Assembly: GCA_027031565.1 (NCBI GenBank)
Contig: JALVPX010000172.1
Location: 1 to 24,764, forward strand
Reading direction: 5' to 3'
Source of the DNA: Deltaproteobacteria bacterium
GTDB lineage: Bacteria; Desulfobacterota; Dissulfuribacteria; Dissulfuribacterales; JALVPX01
Length of the DNA: 24,764 bases
Shown: in pieces, positions 1 through 6,868 of the stretch
How positions within the stretch are numbered: position 1 is the first letter of the stretch
How the letters are laid out: each line of letters starts with the position of its first letter
Notes under the pieces: model-generated
Told to the model about the DNA's origin: nothing
What the model saw: the letters and a program-made list of their open reading frames with translations, nothing else
The model's database searches: none
Program-made: the position numbers and the translations under genes

Positions 1-2643
1 CTTGCTTTTGTAGGCGGGCCTCAGATCGGACAGATGATAGATCTTATCACCTTTGGCTCGGTTGGCCTCGCGGCCGACGTAGATAAGGTTGGCCTCGTCG
101 TTCATGGTACCGTAAGAGGACGAACGAGGGATTATGTGGTCGATTTCTCCCCCATCCCCAAGGGACTCTACCCCTACGGGATAGGGATTGATCCCGGCAG
201 AGGCATTCTTGACGCGTTCGATCTTGCTGCCTTGGCCAAAAGTGTCACTGGGGACTTTTTCTTTCTTTTTGGGTTTATTCTTCAAGGTCCGCAGCGCAGG
301 TTCGAACTCAAACCTGTTTTGTTCCATGACTAAGGGAACGACAACCTCGTTGCCGCTTTCAAGCTCCGGGGAAATGAGTTCCCAATGGCGGCGGGCGATC
401 TCATGGGCTGCGTGTTCCATGAGCCGCATCACTGCACCATCGATCAGGCGGAGGGACAAGGCGGGCAGGCGGGATGCCAGGGCGTTTCCGGAGGCGCCCT
501 TTGCCATCCTTCCTGCGTTGTCAGCGCTGCAAACCGGGCATGTGGCGGAGAAACCACTACGATCCTTGAAAACCAGATTGTAGATCTGGGCAAGGGAGAA
601 AAGGCTCGAAAATGCTGCGGCCCGCGCATCCAGCTGCGCGTCGTTAGCCTTGGGCCACAGCCGCGCCGCCAGTTTCCGGGCGGCATTCTGTACCTTGTCG
701 GCGCAGGCAAGCAGGTGTTCATGTTCCTTCGAGAGTCTCTTATTCTGTTGCCGCGCTACTTGCGCCCTTTGAAGCTCAAGCTTCAGCCTACCACGCCAGG
801 TCTTTTGCAAACCCGCCGCCTCTTTGCCCGCTGTTTTAAGACCCTTGATCGTAAGAAGAAATGTTTCAACATCATCCGGGGTGTCGCATCCGCTCAGCTC
901 ACGGAATTCTTTCGGGGTCAACCCAATGATGGCGGCGACATCAGCCAGTACCTGATGTTTCTTCTGCCTGGGGCGATGAGGGCAGAGGGTAAGAATGGAG
1001 TGGTCGTCGTCCCATTTGCTTGGCCAGAGCTTCCCGCTCTCTTTCCTCTGGGCAGGATGCAGGAAATAACGACCCTCCCGGGCCCGTCTGCGGGCCTGAT
1101 AGTACTTGTTGAGGAAATGCCCGAAACTGCCCTGCCGATCAAAATCGAGATCATTTTTTAATGATTCCGGCAGGTAGCTCGCCTGGATATGACGGTTCTT
1201 TTCATCCACCGCCTTTGCGTGTTCCTCCGTACCGGCTGGATATTTCTGCTGACGATGGTACTGGCTCCATATTAGGTTCAGCATGAAGGGATCGTCCTGC
1301 CTGGCGCGATCAAGGATAAAATGCAGCCGCCGCAGGCAGATCTCTTTCTCCGACGCCAGCGGTTCGCCGCACCTTTCGCCTTTACGGTGTCTGGCCCCGG
1401 CGGTCACGTCCGGACCTTCTCCTGTATCAAGCAAACGCAGCCATTGTCTCCAAGAAGGGTACGCCTTTTCCATGTACTTGGGATTGAGTACCAGCGAATA
1501 GCAGGAAGGAGGACGACGGTTGGTATGGCTTTGGTAGGGAGGAATGGTTAAAAGCGGATCTGTCTTTAGCCAGAAGGCAACCATGTCGTCTTTATTTTCC
1601 CAGTCTTGCCATTGCTTGCGGAGATCGTGGTAGGCGGCAACTTTTTCTTGACTGTCCTTTTCCCCATTGACCCGCCATTGTTTCATGAACCACCGGGAGA
1701 CAATGGCAGCAAGGCGTTCAGGTTGCCACACATCCCCGCCCTTATGGCAGGGATCGTTGAAATAACGTCGCAGGGGTTTTAGTTCCAGGTTGCTAACATG
1801 GGCAAGTAGTTGGAAGAGCGATGTTTCATCAAGCCTTGGATGGATGGCCAAGGCCTCGCCCAATCGCCGCAGGTAGCCAACCCTGGAAGCAGCCGCTGCT
1901 TCGATCTCCTGCAGCAGCTCCTCAAAATATTTCTTTCGGTGCCTTGCTCCTGAGGCAAACTCGTCGGCCATGCTGAAAACCGCATAAGCAAGGTTCTCCG
2001 CATGCGCCTTCAGGTAATTCTTGTGGCTGGGATCGGTTAGGGCTACGGTGAATCTGTCCGGATCAGGATTCCGGCTTGCTTTAGCCCAGGCGCGTTGCCC
2101 CCTGGTCTTTTTTGCTGCGCTTTTGGCAGCATTCATGGTTCCAAGGATAGCTTCACGCAATTCACGCATCATACCTTCGTCATCTGTGATTTTCCGGAGG
2201 TAGTTCTCCAACTCTGTTCGTCCGCCAATCTTGTCCTGTAATGTCTGGGGTAATTCAATCCATAATTCTTCTGGAAAATCAGCCAGGGCAGCCTTGTCAT
2301 ACTCCCCCTGCAAAAAGGAAAAGCCTCTTCGGTTCATCAGGTATCCCAGGGCCTGGGCGTGTTCCGAGGAGGGGAAATGGAAATATTCGTTCAGGATGAG
2401 AAAGACAAGTCGCTTGGCCAGGCGTCGGCGGTCGAAACCACGGCGCTGATGCCTTGCCGCAGTACGAGCGGTCATAAGGAATGTGTACCGTGTATTATCA
2501 AATTCGAGAACTTCGCCTTTTTTTATGGCTATATCCGAAAACCTAGTCCCCCGAGAATAGCATGCTCGGAAAACCCCAAAATGGCTGGCTCCGACGTCCA
2601 CGGCAATTGGTGCGACTATCTTCTTACCCTTAGATACTTTCAT
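1..2643 (-). CDS. cas9: Type II-B Cas9 endonuclease (FnCas9/Csx12-like), N-terminal 881 codons, runs off the left edge
   Basis: RNA-guided DNA endonuclease of a type II-B CRISPR-Cas system. The frame is open from ATG at 2643 to base 1 with no stop. It closely parallels Francisella novicida Cas9: RuvC-I near residue 16 (IAVDVGASHFGVF, Asp16), arginine-rich bridge helix (TARTAARHQRRGFDRRR), NRRGFSF, a conserved SNLELKPLRRYFND block, RTIPPY-type motif (LTIPPYQ), CPVCSADNA, RuvC-II Glu774 (VMEQNRFEFEPAL) and the HNH start (EIDHIIPRS, Asp835-His836) followed by NDEANLIYV. The rest of HNH, RuvC-III and the PAM-interacting domain lie off the window. The HNH His is 836 here against 969 in F. novicida Cas9, so this protein is about 130 residues shorter over the same span. 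The upstream in-frame ATG runs into TGA, which fixes the start; a GGGG-containing site lies just before it. No frameshift or stop is seen. Neighbouring cas1/cas2/cas4 would be to the left. Confidence 0.95.
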   Translation of the reverse strand, partial: MKVSKGKKIVAPIAVDVGASHFGVFRACYSRGTRFSDIAIKKGEVLEFDNTRYTFLMTARTAARHQRRGFDRRRLAKRLVFLILNEYFHFPSSEHAQALGYLMNRRGFSFLQGEYDKAALADFPEELWIELPQTLQDKIGGRTELENYLRKITDDEGMMRELREAILGTMNAAKSAAKKTRGQRAWAKASRNPDPDRFTVALTDPSHKNYLKAHAENLAYAVFSMADEFASGARHRKKYFEELLQEIEAAAASRVGYLRRLGEALAIHPRLDETSLFQLLAHVSNLELKPLRRYFNDPCHKGGDVWQPERLAAIVSRWFMKQWRVNGEKDSQEKVAAYHDLRKQWQDWENKDDMVAFWLKTDPLLTIPPYQSHTNRRPPSCYSLVLNPKYMEKAYPSWRQWLRLLDTGEGPDVTAGARHRKGERCGEPLASEKEICLRRLHFILDRARQDDPFMLNLIWSQYHRQQKYPAGTEEHAKAVDEKNRHIQASYLPESLKNDLDFDRQGSFGHFLNKYYQARRRAREGRYFLHPAQRKESGKLWPSKWDDDHSILTLCPHRPRQKKHQVLADVAAIIGLTPKEFRELSGCDTPDDVETFLLTIKGLKTAGKEAAGLQKTWRGRLKLELQRAQVARQQNKRLSKEHEHLLACADKVQNAARKLAARLWPKANDAQLDARAAAFSSLFSLAQIYNLVFKDRSGFSATCPVCSADNAGRMAKGASGNALASRLPALSLRLIDGAVMRLMEHAAHEIARRHWELISPELESGNEVVVPLVMEQNRFEFEPALRTLKNKPKKKEKVPSDTFGQGSKIERVKNASAGINPYPVGVESLGDGGEIDHIIPRSSSYGTMNDEANLIYVGREANRAKGDKIYHLSDLRPAYKSK

Positions 2644-3181
2644 ACTTTCCCCATGATACATCTCATTAAATCAAATCAAGCGAAACAATTCGAAAGCCTT
2701 ATATTAATGTGACTCCATGATATCTATGCCTGTCCATTATGATGCCCGTTTTGATATCAAAAAATCGAATTTACATTTTTCATATACCAACTTCTCTCCT
2801 GTTTCTAAACCGCAAATATTCGTGTTACGCAGTGCCCAAGCAACGACTGTTTCGGTTGTTTTTAGGGGCTGTTGCCCTCAGGTTTCTTGCCTTCCTGGCT
2901 GTAGGCGTAATCCTCTTTAACCACATTTAAGCTCTATTTTTTCCCTTGTGCGTGCTTCCCACCACCATTAATACACCAGCCCTGACATCTAATGTCATAC
3001 CATTTTTTTAAAAAAGTTCATCATGATATTGATGGCGGTTTTCAAAATCCATAAGCTGTTTTTAACGGGCTTTTACAGCCGTTTTCAAAGCATCTCCACT
3101 TAGTTCTGGTCTTAGTCAAGGCCTACGTTGAGCGATTTTTCGGATTTTCCACATCTTGAGACGCTCAATTTAGGTAAAATA
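2644..3181. other. Gene-free segment upstream of cas9
   Basis: About 540 AT-rich bases with only short, uncharacteristic frames on either strand. It should hold the cas9 promoter, but no convincing -35/-10 pair is visible. At 2849-2885 lies a stretch starting GTTTCGGTTG that resembles the 5' end of type II-B CRISPR repeats; only one copy is present. Near 3129-3168, TTGAGCG and CGCTCAA form a 7-bp inverted repeat about 27 bases apart, possibly a mobile-element end. I cannot assign a function to the segment. Confidence 0.5.
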
Positions 3182-3508
3182 TTATGCCAGGAGCCCTTCC
3201 GCCTCCTGCCGGATCATCCTCTTAAGCTCCTCTGGTTCCAGGACCTTTGCCTCTGCCCCGAACTACATGGCTTTCATCTTGATCTCCCTGAGATTTGCCA
3301 CAGGAATCGTGAGAATAAGGCCAACGTCCCTGCACTCTTCCTGTCTCTGATCCGGGTACCACACCTGCTCATGCACTACCTTGCCATGAGGGAAGAAAAA
3401 CGAATAGTGACCTCAAATGTCCTGGTGCCCTTGAAGATGCCGAACCCGCTTTTGATGAGGGGGCGCCAGGTGGAGGCTGGACGCCGGTCAAAGGGGACCT
3501 CCAGCAGT
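3182..3508 (-). pseudogene. Remnant of a WYL-domain transcriptional regulator (C-terminal part only)
   Basis: Read on the minus strand, the upstream part gives LIKSGFGIFKGTRTFEVTIR and then FSS, the usual end of a WYL domain (SFGIF-x-G...VEVRLRFS). A one-base frameshift near 3384-3390 then leads into VWYPDQRQEE, LILTIPVANLREIK and FGAEAKVLEPEELKRMIRQE, which matches the C-terminal extension (WCX) that follows WYL domains. Within it, an in-frame TAG at 3263-3265 interrupts the sequence, and the natural stop is at 3182-3184. The helix-turn-helix and most of the WYL domain are missing: the similarity ends at about 3508, exactly where the bioC-like remnant on the other strand begins. WYL regulators are often linked to CRISPR and other defence loci, so it may once have belonged with cas9; that is inference. 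It cannot encode a working protein. Confidence 0.72.
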
Positions 3509-3511
3509 AAG

Positions 3512-3862
3512 AATGTAAAATTTCAATTTTCGAAAAACGCTACCAGTTATGAAGAGCGTAGTATTATACAGACGAAGGTGATAAAATACCTGCTACGGAA
3601 AACAGTGGACAAGCCTCGTTCGATCCTGGATTGAAAAAGTCTCCGCCCTTGCCGCCTTGTATTTCAGGGCCTGTTATGAAACGGTTGGATATACACTCCA
3701 CTTTGATTCTTCGCTTGATATGTTTCGCTATATAAAACAAGCGGGGTTAACAGCGCATGAAATATCCTTGGGTACAAAGAAATGAAGAAGCTGATACGCG
3801 ATTATCCTTGGATTATCTTGAATCCAGGAGTGTTATTTATTATTGAGCAGTCAGGTGAGTAA
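3512..3862 (+). pseudogene. bioC: Remnant of a BioC-like malonyl-ACP O-methyltransferase with its middle deleted
   Basis: The first part (3512-3634) reads VKFQFSKNATSYEERSIIQT and then KVIKYLL...RSILD, which fits the BioC N-terminus (rFsraa-tYd--a-iQ-------L------ilDlGcGtG). The frame stops at TGA 3632 just where the SAM-binding GxGxG loop should follow. From about 3625 a different frame reads ALYFRACYETVGYTLHFDSS and then LDMFRYIKQAGLTAHEISLG, resembling the BioC C-terminus. A further frame change near 3785 gives MKKLIRDYP...FIIEQSGE, stopping at 3860-3862. About 350 bases remain of a gene normally near 780, so the Rossmann core is gone. The stop lies three bases before the next remnant's ATG, so the two were probably cotranscribed. 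Family assignment is by eye; another class I methyltransferase is possible. Confidence 0.55.
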
Positions 3863-3865
3863 CAA

Positions 3866-4256
3866 ATGGTCCAGAATAGAAAAAATAGAGGGGTTATTAT
3901 TTTCGGGGCAGGCGGGCATGCCAAATCAGTGATCAGCATCATAGAAGCGGAAGCCAAGTGGAAAATTCACGGATTATATGACGATGACAATGCTGCAATG
4001 AAGGGAAGGAAGGTCGCTGATCGACGATCCCTTTGCAGCCCCGCATCTTGACATAACAAGGGGGTTTGTTGCCATCGGTGATAATCAAATCCGTGCTAAG
4101 ATTGCCGAGACCATAACATTTAAAGGCATCCGTTTGATCCGCACAATTTCATCCGATTCAGTTGTCCATAAAGATTTGGAGGATAATCTGGTCATGGTGG
4201 GCAACCCGGCGAGAGTGATTAAGAGAAATAAGCCTATTACCACGATGAGTGGGTAA
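3866..4256 (+). pseudogene. Remnant of a NeuD/PglD-type sugar O/N-acetyltransferase lacking its left-handed beta-helix
   Basis: ATG at 3866 opens a typical PglD/NeuD N-terminal domain: GVIIFGAGGHAKSVISIIEA and then IHGLYDDD. A frameshift near 4010-4018 shifts translation into an early stop (4049-4051); in the next frame the family sequence continues as IDDPFAAPHLD...GFVAIGDNQIRAKIAE. It then jumps from the position where hexapeptide repeats should start (ISSDSVVHKDLEDN) straight to the family's C-terminal signature LVMVGNPARVIKRNK, stopping at 4254-4256. Roughly 80 residues, nearly the whole catalytic beta-helix, are missing in frame. The intact family acetylates nucleotide-linked or sialic-acid-type sugars for surface glycans. 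With a frameshift and a deleted catalytic domain this is a pseudogene. Confidence 0.78.
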
Positions 4257-4320
4257 CTTGTCATAATTAATTTGTGTACATAATTGGACTTATACCCAAA
4301 TTACGCTTTACTTTCATAGT

Positions 4321-4338
4321 AAATTTTCCGGAAAATTT
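4321..4338. repeat. Perfect 18-bp palindrome
   Basis: AAATTTTCCGGAAAATTT is perfectly self-complementary and lies in a gene-free, AT-rich stretch (4257-4537) between the acetyltransferase remnant and the tRNA. It could be an operator for a dimeric regulator or the leftover of a hairpin. No gene adjoins it closely, so no role is assigned. I see no other convincing feature in 4257-4537. Confidence 0.45.
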
Positions 4339-4537
4339 TTGGGATAATATCCTGAAATAATACAAATATATTACGGGGGTAAGGTGGTGGGGCTCTATGG
4401 TCCTGGAAGTGGTCTTGTTCCGATTCGGCAAGGAATAATAGATGGAAAGCAGCCTGTTTGATATAAGAGCCTGGAAAACTGGTAGGATGACGGAAAAATG
4501 AAGATGGTAGCTTCAACTAGCTGGGAAAGGCTTTATT

Positions 4538-4614
<77 letters not shown>

Positions 4615-4627
4615 GCATGACAAGCTG

Positions 4628-4656
4628 AAAGTAATGGCCAGCCCAAATGTTGTCAA
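4628..4656 (-). promoter_or_regulatory. Probable sigma-70 promoter for tRNA-Arg
   Basis: On the minus strand TTGACA (4651-4656) is followed after 17 bases by TACTTT (4628-4633), and the tRNA 5' end at 4614 is about 14 bases further on. The -35 is perfect and the -10 matches at 3 of 6 positions. The -35 sits inside the loop of an inverted repeat, CAGCCCAAA at 4639-4647 and TTTGGGCTG at 4663-4671. That repeat may also serve as a 3' hairpin for the upstream glycosyltransferase gene, although it lacks a T-run. Confidence 0.42.
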
Positions 4657-4689
4657 TCAGCCTTTGGGCTGCCGCATTTGCAAATCTGG

Positions 4690-5877
4690 TCATTGCGTCA
4701 ATAAAGCACATCTATTAGCAATTTCTTCTGCGCTCTTTTCAGGCGTGACTTGGCGATACCTCATCGCAAATTCCCTGGCCTGTTTATGCATGCTGCTGTC
4801 TTCAATGAGCACATTAATGGCCTTGCGATAGTCCCGTTTGCGGGCTTCTGGCCGCACCATTATACCCGCGCCCAGTTCCACTATTTTCTTGGCCGCGATG
4901 GTTTGTTCGAGTTGAAGTGGCACCAATAGCACGGGGCACCCTGACAGGAGGAAAAATGTACCAGTGCCTGCACCAGAATGACAAATGGCACCATCACATT
5001 CTTTGGCAATTGCCTTGATATTCACGATTTCGTCGGCAAAATAAATGGTGTCTGTGGCAAGCTCCTTCCGTTGGGACCTTGATAGGCCCGGTGCATGAAC
5101 AATGGTGCTGCATCCTGTCTTGGCTAGGGCCTTTATTATACGTCTGAAACCCTTGAAAGTGGGATAAATGTAGCAAAAGATGCGATTTCCATTTCCTTTT
5201 GGCCATTCAGGCACCACTCCGGCATCTGGATTGGAACCAGGGCCATAATATTTTACGTCTGTTCTGGGGTATCCGTAATGATCGAGTTCAGCAAAAGTGC
5301 ACAAAAAGGTCTCATCGGCATCAAAAATTTGATTAAGTTGTTCAAGTGGCGCAATATTCAACCTTGCCAGGGCCTGATTGATCTTATCAAGAACAAGTTT
5401 TTCCCTTTTTAGCACAGTTTGCCGGTCAACATTAGGTGCCAAGGGTGGCAGCGGGAATGCACGAGGCGGGATGGTAAAGCTGTTTCCTATTATCACCTTT
5501 GGTAAATTCAATGCCTTGGCTGCCAAAAGGGCAGAAGGACTATGATCGGCTACTATCAAATGAGGTTTTATCAAGTCAAAGAGATGAATCCACGCCTTAA
5601 GCATGGCTGTCAGACCCTCAACATTGAAATAACCTGCCCTGAAGAGGATATCTGGAAATGTTACTGAGGGTGGCATGCCGACTGCTTTGGCAAGCCAAAC
5701 AGGGGCTTGAAGCACCGGAAAGCCATGGGGGCCGATAGTTTTCTCTGTTCTGCTTAAATCTTTGAGAATGAAATAAGGCTTAAAGCCTTTGGCAGCCATT
5801 TTAACGGCCACTGGCAGCAGATGGAATATGTGACCATACCCAGCTCCCAATTCCCAGGCAAAAATTATTCTTTTCAT
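4690..5877 (-). CDS. GT-B fold glycosyltransferase (GT1/MurG-like nucleotide-sugar transferase)
   Basis: A 395-residue protein with no signal peptide, so probably cytoplasmic or membrane-peripheral. The N-terminus (FAWELGAGYGHIFHLLPVA) is the glycine-rich, His-containing loop of the acceptor domain, and PHLIVADHSPSALLAAKAL fits the following strand-helix. The C-terminal donor-binding part carries the GT1 nucleotide-sugar signature: CDGAICHSGAGTGTFFLLSG then CPVLLVPLQLEQTIAAKKIV and LGAGIMV. Length is normal for the family. The acceptor and sugar cannot be told from the sequence. It begins about 16 bases after a strong terminator hairpin and shows no clear ribosome binding site, so it is probably weakly translated or has a promoter I cannot see. 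Its neighbour is an exosortase-type surface protein; such proteins often accompany polysaccharide synthesis, so a role in surface glycans is plausible but inferred. Confidence 0.82.
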   Translation of the reverse strand: MKRIIFAWELGAGYGHIFHLLPVAVKMAAKGFKPYFILKDLSRTEKTIGPHGFPVLQAPVWLAKAVGMPPSVTFPDILFRAGYFNVEGLTAMLKAWIHLFDLIKPHLIVADHSPSALLAAKALNLPKVIIGNSFTIPPRAFPLPPLAPNVDRQTVLKREKLVLDKINQALARLNIAPLEQLNQIFDADETFLCTFAELDHYGYPRTDVKYYGPGSNPDAGVVPEWPKGNGNRIFCYIYPTFKGFRRIIKALAKTGCSTIVHAPGLSRSQRKELATDTIYFADEIVNIKAIAKECDGAICHSGAGTGTFFLLSGCPVLLVPLQLEQTIAAKKIVELGAGIMVRPEARKRDYRKAINVLIEDSSMHKQAREFAMRYRQVTPEKSAEEIANRCALLTQ

Positions 5878-5892
5878 TATGATGCAAACAAG

Positions 5893-5924
5893 AAAAAACA
5901 GGCCCTGGATAAAGCCTGTTTTTT
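5893..5924 (-). terminator. Strong hairpin terminator, potentially bidirectional
   Basis: AAAAAACAGGC (5893-5903) pairs perfectly over 11 bp with GCCTGTTTTTT (5914-5924) around a 10-base loop, giving a T-run on either strand. It lies 30 bases past the stop of the VPLPA-CTERM gene and would end its transcript before the glycosyltransferase gene. Confidence 0.8.
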
Positions 5925-5954
5925 CAAATTTTCAAACCGGAAATATTATTATTG

Positions 5955-6701
5955 CTATTGCTTCTTTTTCTTTTTTTGCCTAATTATCACAAGTCCACTC
6001 GAACCAAGCAGCATGAGCGCCAGGGAGCCTGGAAGCGGCACGGGATTTATGCTTGGAGAATTGGGCAGTGCTCCTGGTTGAGGGAAACTTGGGTCACCTG
6101 TAAATACATCATTAGTAGCCCATGATGTCTGATATGGCGCTGCGCCTTCAGGGTAGATGGCTGTAAAGGAAAAGCCGTTCCTGGATCCTCCAGGCCATAT
6201 GCCGCGGTCTGTTCCGTATTCTGGGTTTACATACCAGTGCAGAACTTTGGTGTTGTTATTAAAGGGATTGTTGTCTGCGCCGCCATAAACTTGATCAAAG
6301 TGATCTTTCCAGTAATCACCATCCTGCTGCCATTCGGCAACCCCGCCCCAGCCCGTAGCTTCATTTGGTTGACCAATGGTTTCGATGGAAAAGAACCAAT
6401 TTTCTGGTTGGGTTATGTTGCTTATGCCCATGTCATCAAAATAGGGAAGTTCCCAATCTATAATAACCGGATCACCATAAGGTGTTACAGCAGCAGCCTC
6501 TAAACCGTAACCCCCGTTGCCATATTCATCGTTAAAAACAGTGAAATTGTATGTCCATGTGCCATCGTTGTTGTCGATCACAGTGTCAGTGACATGAGAA
6601 TTGAATGAACTGGCTGTGCCAGGGCAGGTGGCTATCAAGGCAGTACCCGCGGCGCCCGCTAATGTGATAGTGTGCAGCTTTTTAAATAACTTTCTCTTCA
6701 T
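5955..6701 (-). CDS. Secreted VPLPA/PEP-CTERM-type surface protein, exosortase substrate
   Basis: A 248-residue protein with an N-terminal signal (basic MKRKLFKKLH, then a small-residue core through TALIATCPGTASS). The mature region is rich in Asn, Gly, Trp and aromatic residues. The C-terminal tripartite sorting signal starts near residue 221: VPLPGS, a hydrophobic helix (LALMLLGSSGLVII) and a basic tail (RQKKKKKQ). Exosortases recognise such tails, so the protein is probably exported, processed and delivered to the outer surface or matrix. The middle region matches no enzyme I know. It has its own promoter, an SD-rich leader (GGGAGG about 10 bases upstream of ATG) and a strong terminator, so it is monocistronic. 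No exosortase gene is in the window. Confidence 0.85.
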   Translation of the reverse strand: MKRKLFKKLHTITLAGAAGTALIATCPGTASSFNSHVTDTVIDNNDGTWTYNFTVFNDEYGNGGYGLEAAAVTPYGDPVIIDWELPYFDDMGISNITQPENWFFSIETIGQPNEATGWGGVAEWQQDGDYWKDHFDQVYGGADNNPFNNNTKVLHWYVNPEYGTDRGIWPGGSRNGFSFTAIYPEGAAPYQTSWATNDVFTGDPSFPQPGALPNSPSINPVPLPGSLALMLLGSSGLVIIRQKKKKKQ

Positions 6702-6752
6702 CCTCCTTTTACCTCCCTTTAATTTTTGCTTAACAATTATATATAATAAAAA

Positions 6753-6781
6753 TTTTTACACATTTTTGTAATACAGGTCAA
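6753..6781 (-). promoter_or_regulatory. Sigma-70-type promoter for the VPLPA-CTERM gene
   Basis: On the minus strand TTGACC (6776-6781) and TAAAAA (6753-6758) are separated by exactly 17 bases, in AT-rich DNA 50-80 bases upstream of the start at 6701. Confidence 0.55.
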
Positions 6782-6868
6782 GAATTAATGTGGCATCTGC
6801 AGCCGCTATTGAGTTTTGGATAATTTTGTGGCACATTTTGGAAGTTTGAGTTTAACAAGGAGCCTTCC

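Noticed and set aside
385..1161. A 258-codon plus-strand frame
   Set aside because: It lies antisense within cas9, which matches a known family throughout; the plus-strand translation resembles nothing.
3128..3634. A 168-codon plus-strand frame
   Set aside because: It fuses the antisense of the WYL remnant with the N-terminus of the bioC-like remnant; only the last ~40 codons are meaningful.
6828..6845. GTGGCACATTTTGG as a sigma-54 promoter before pycA
   Set aside because: The second box does not read TTGC at the required distance from the GG.
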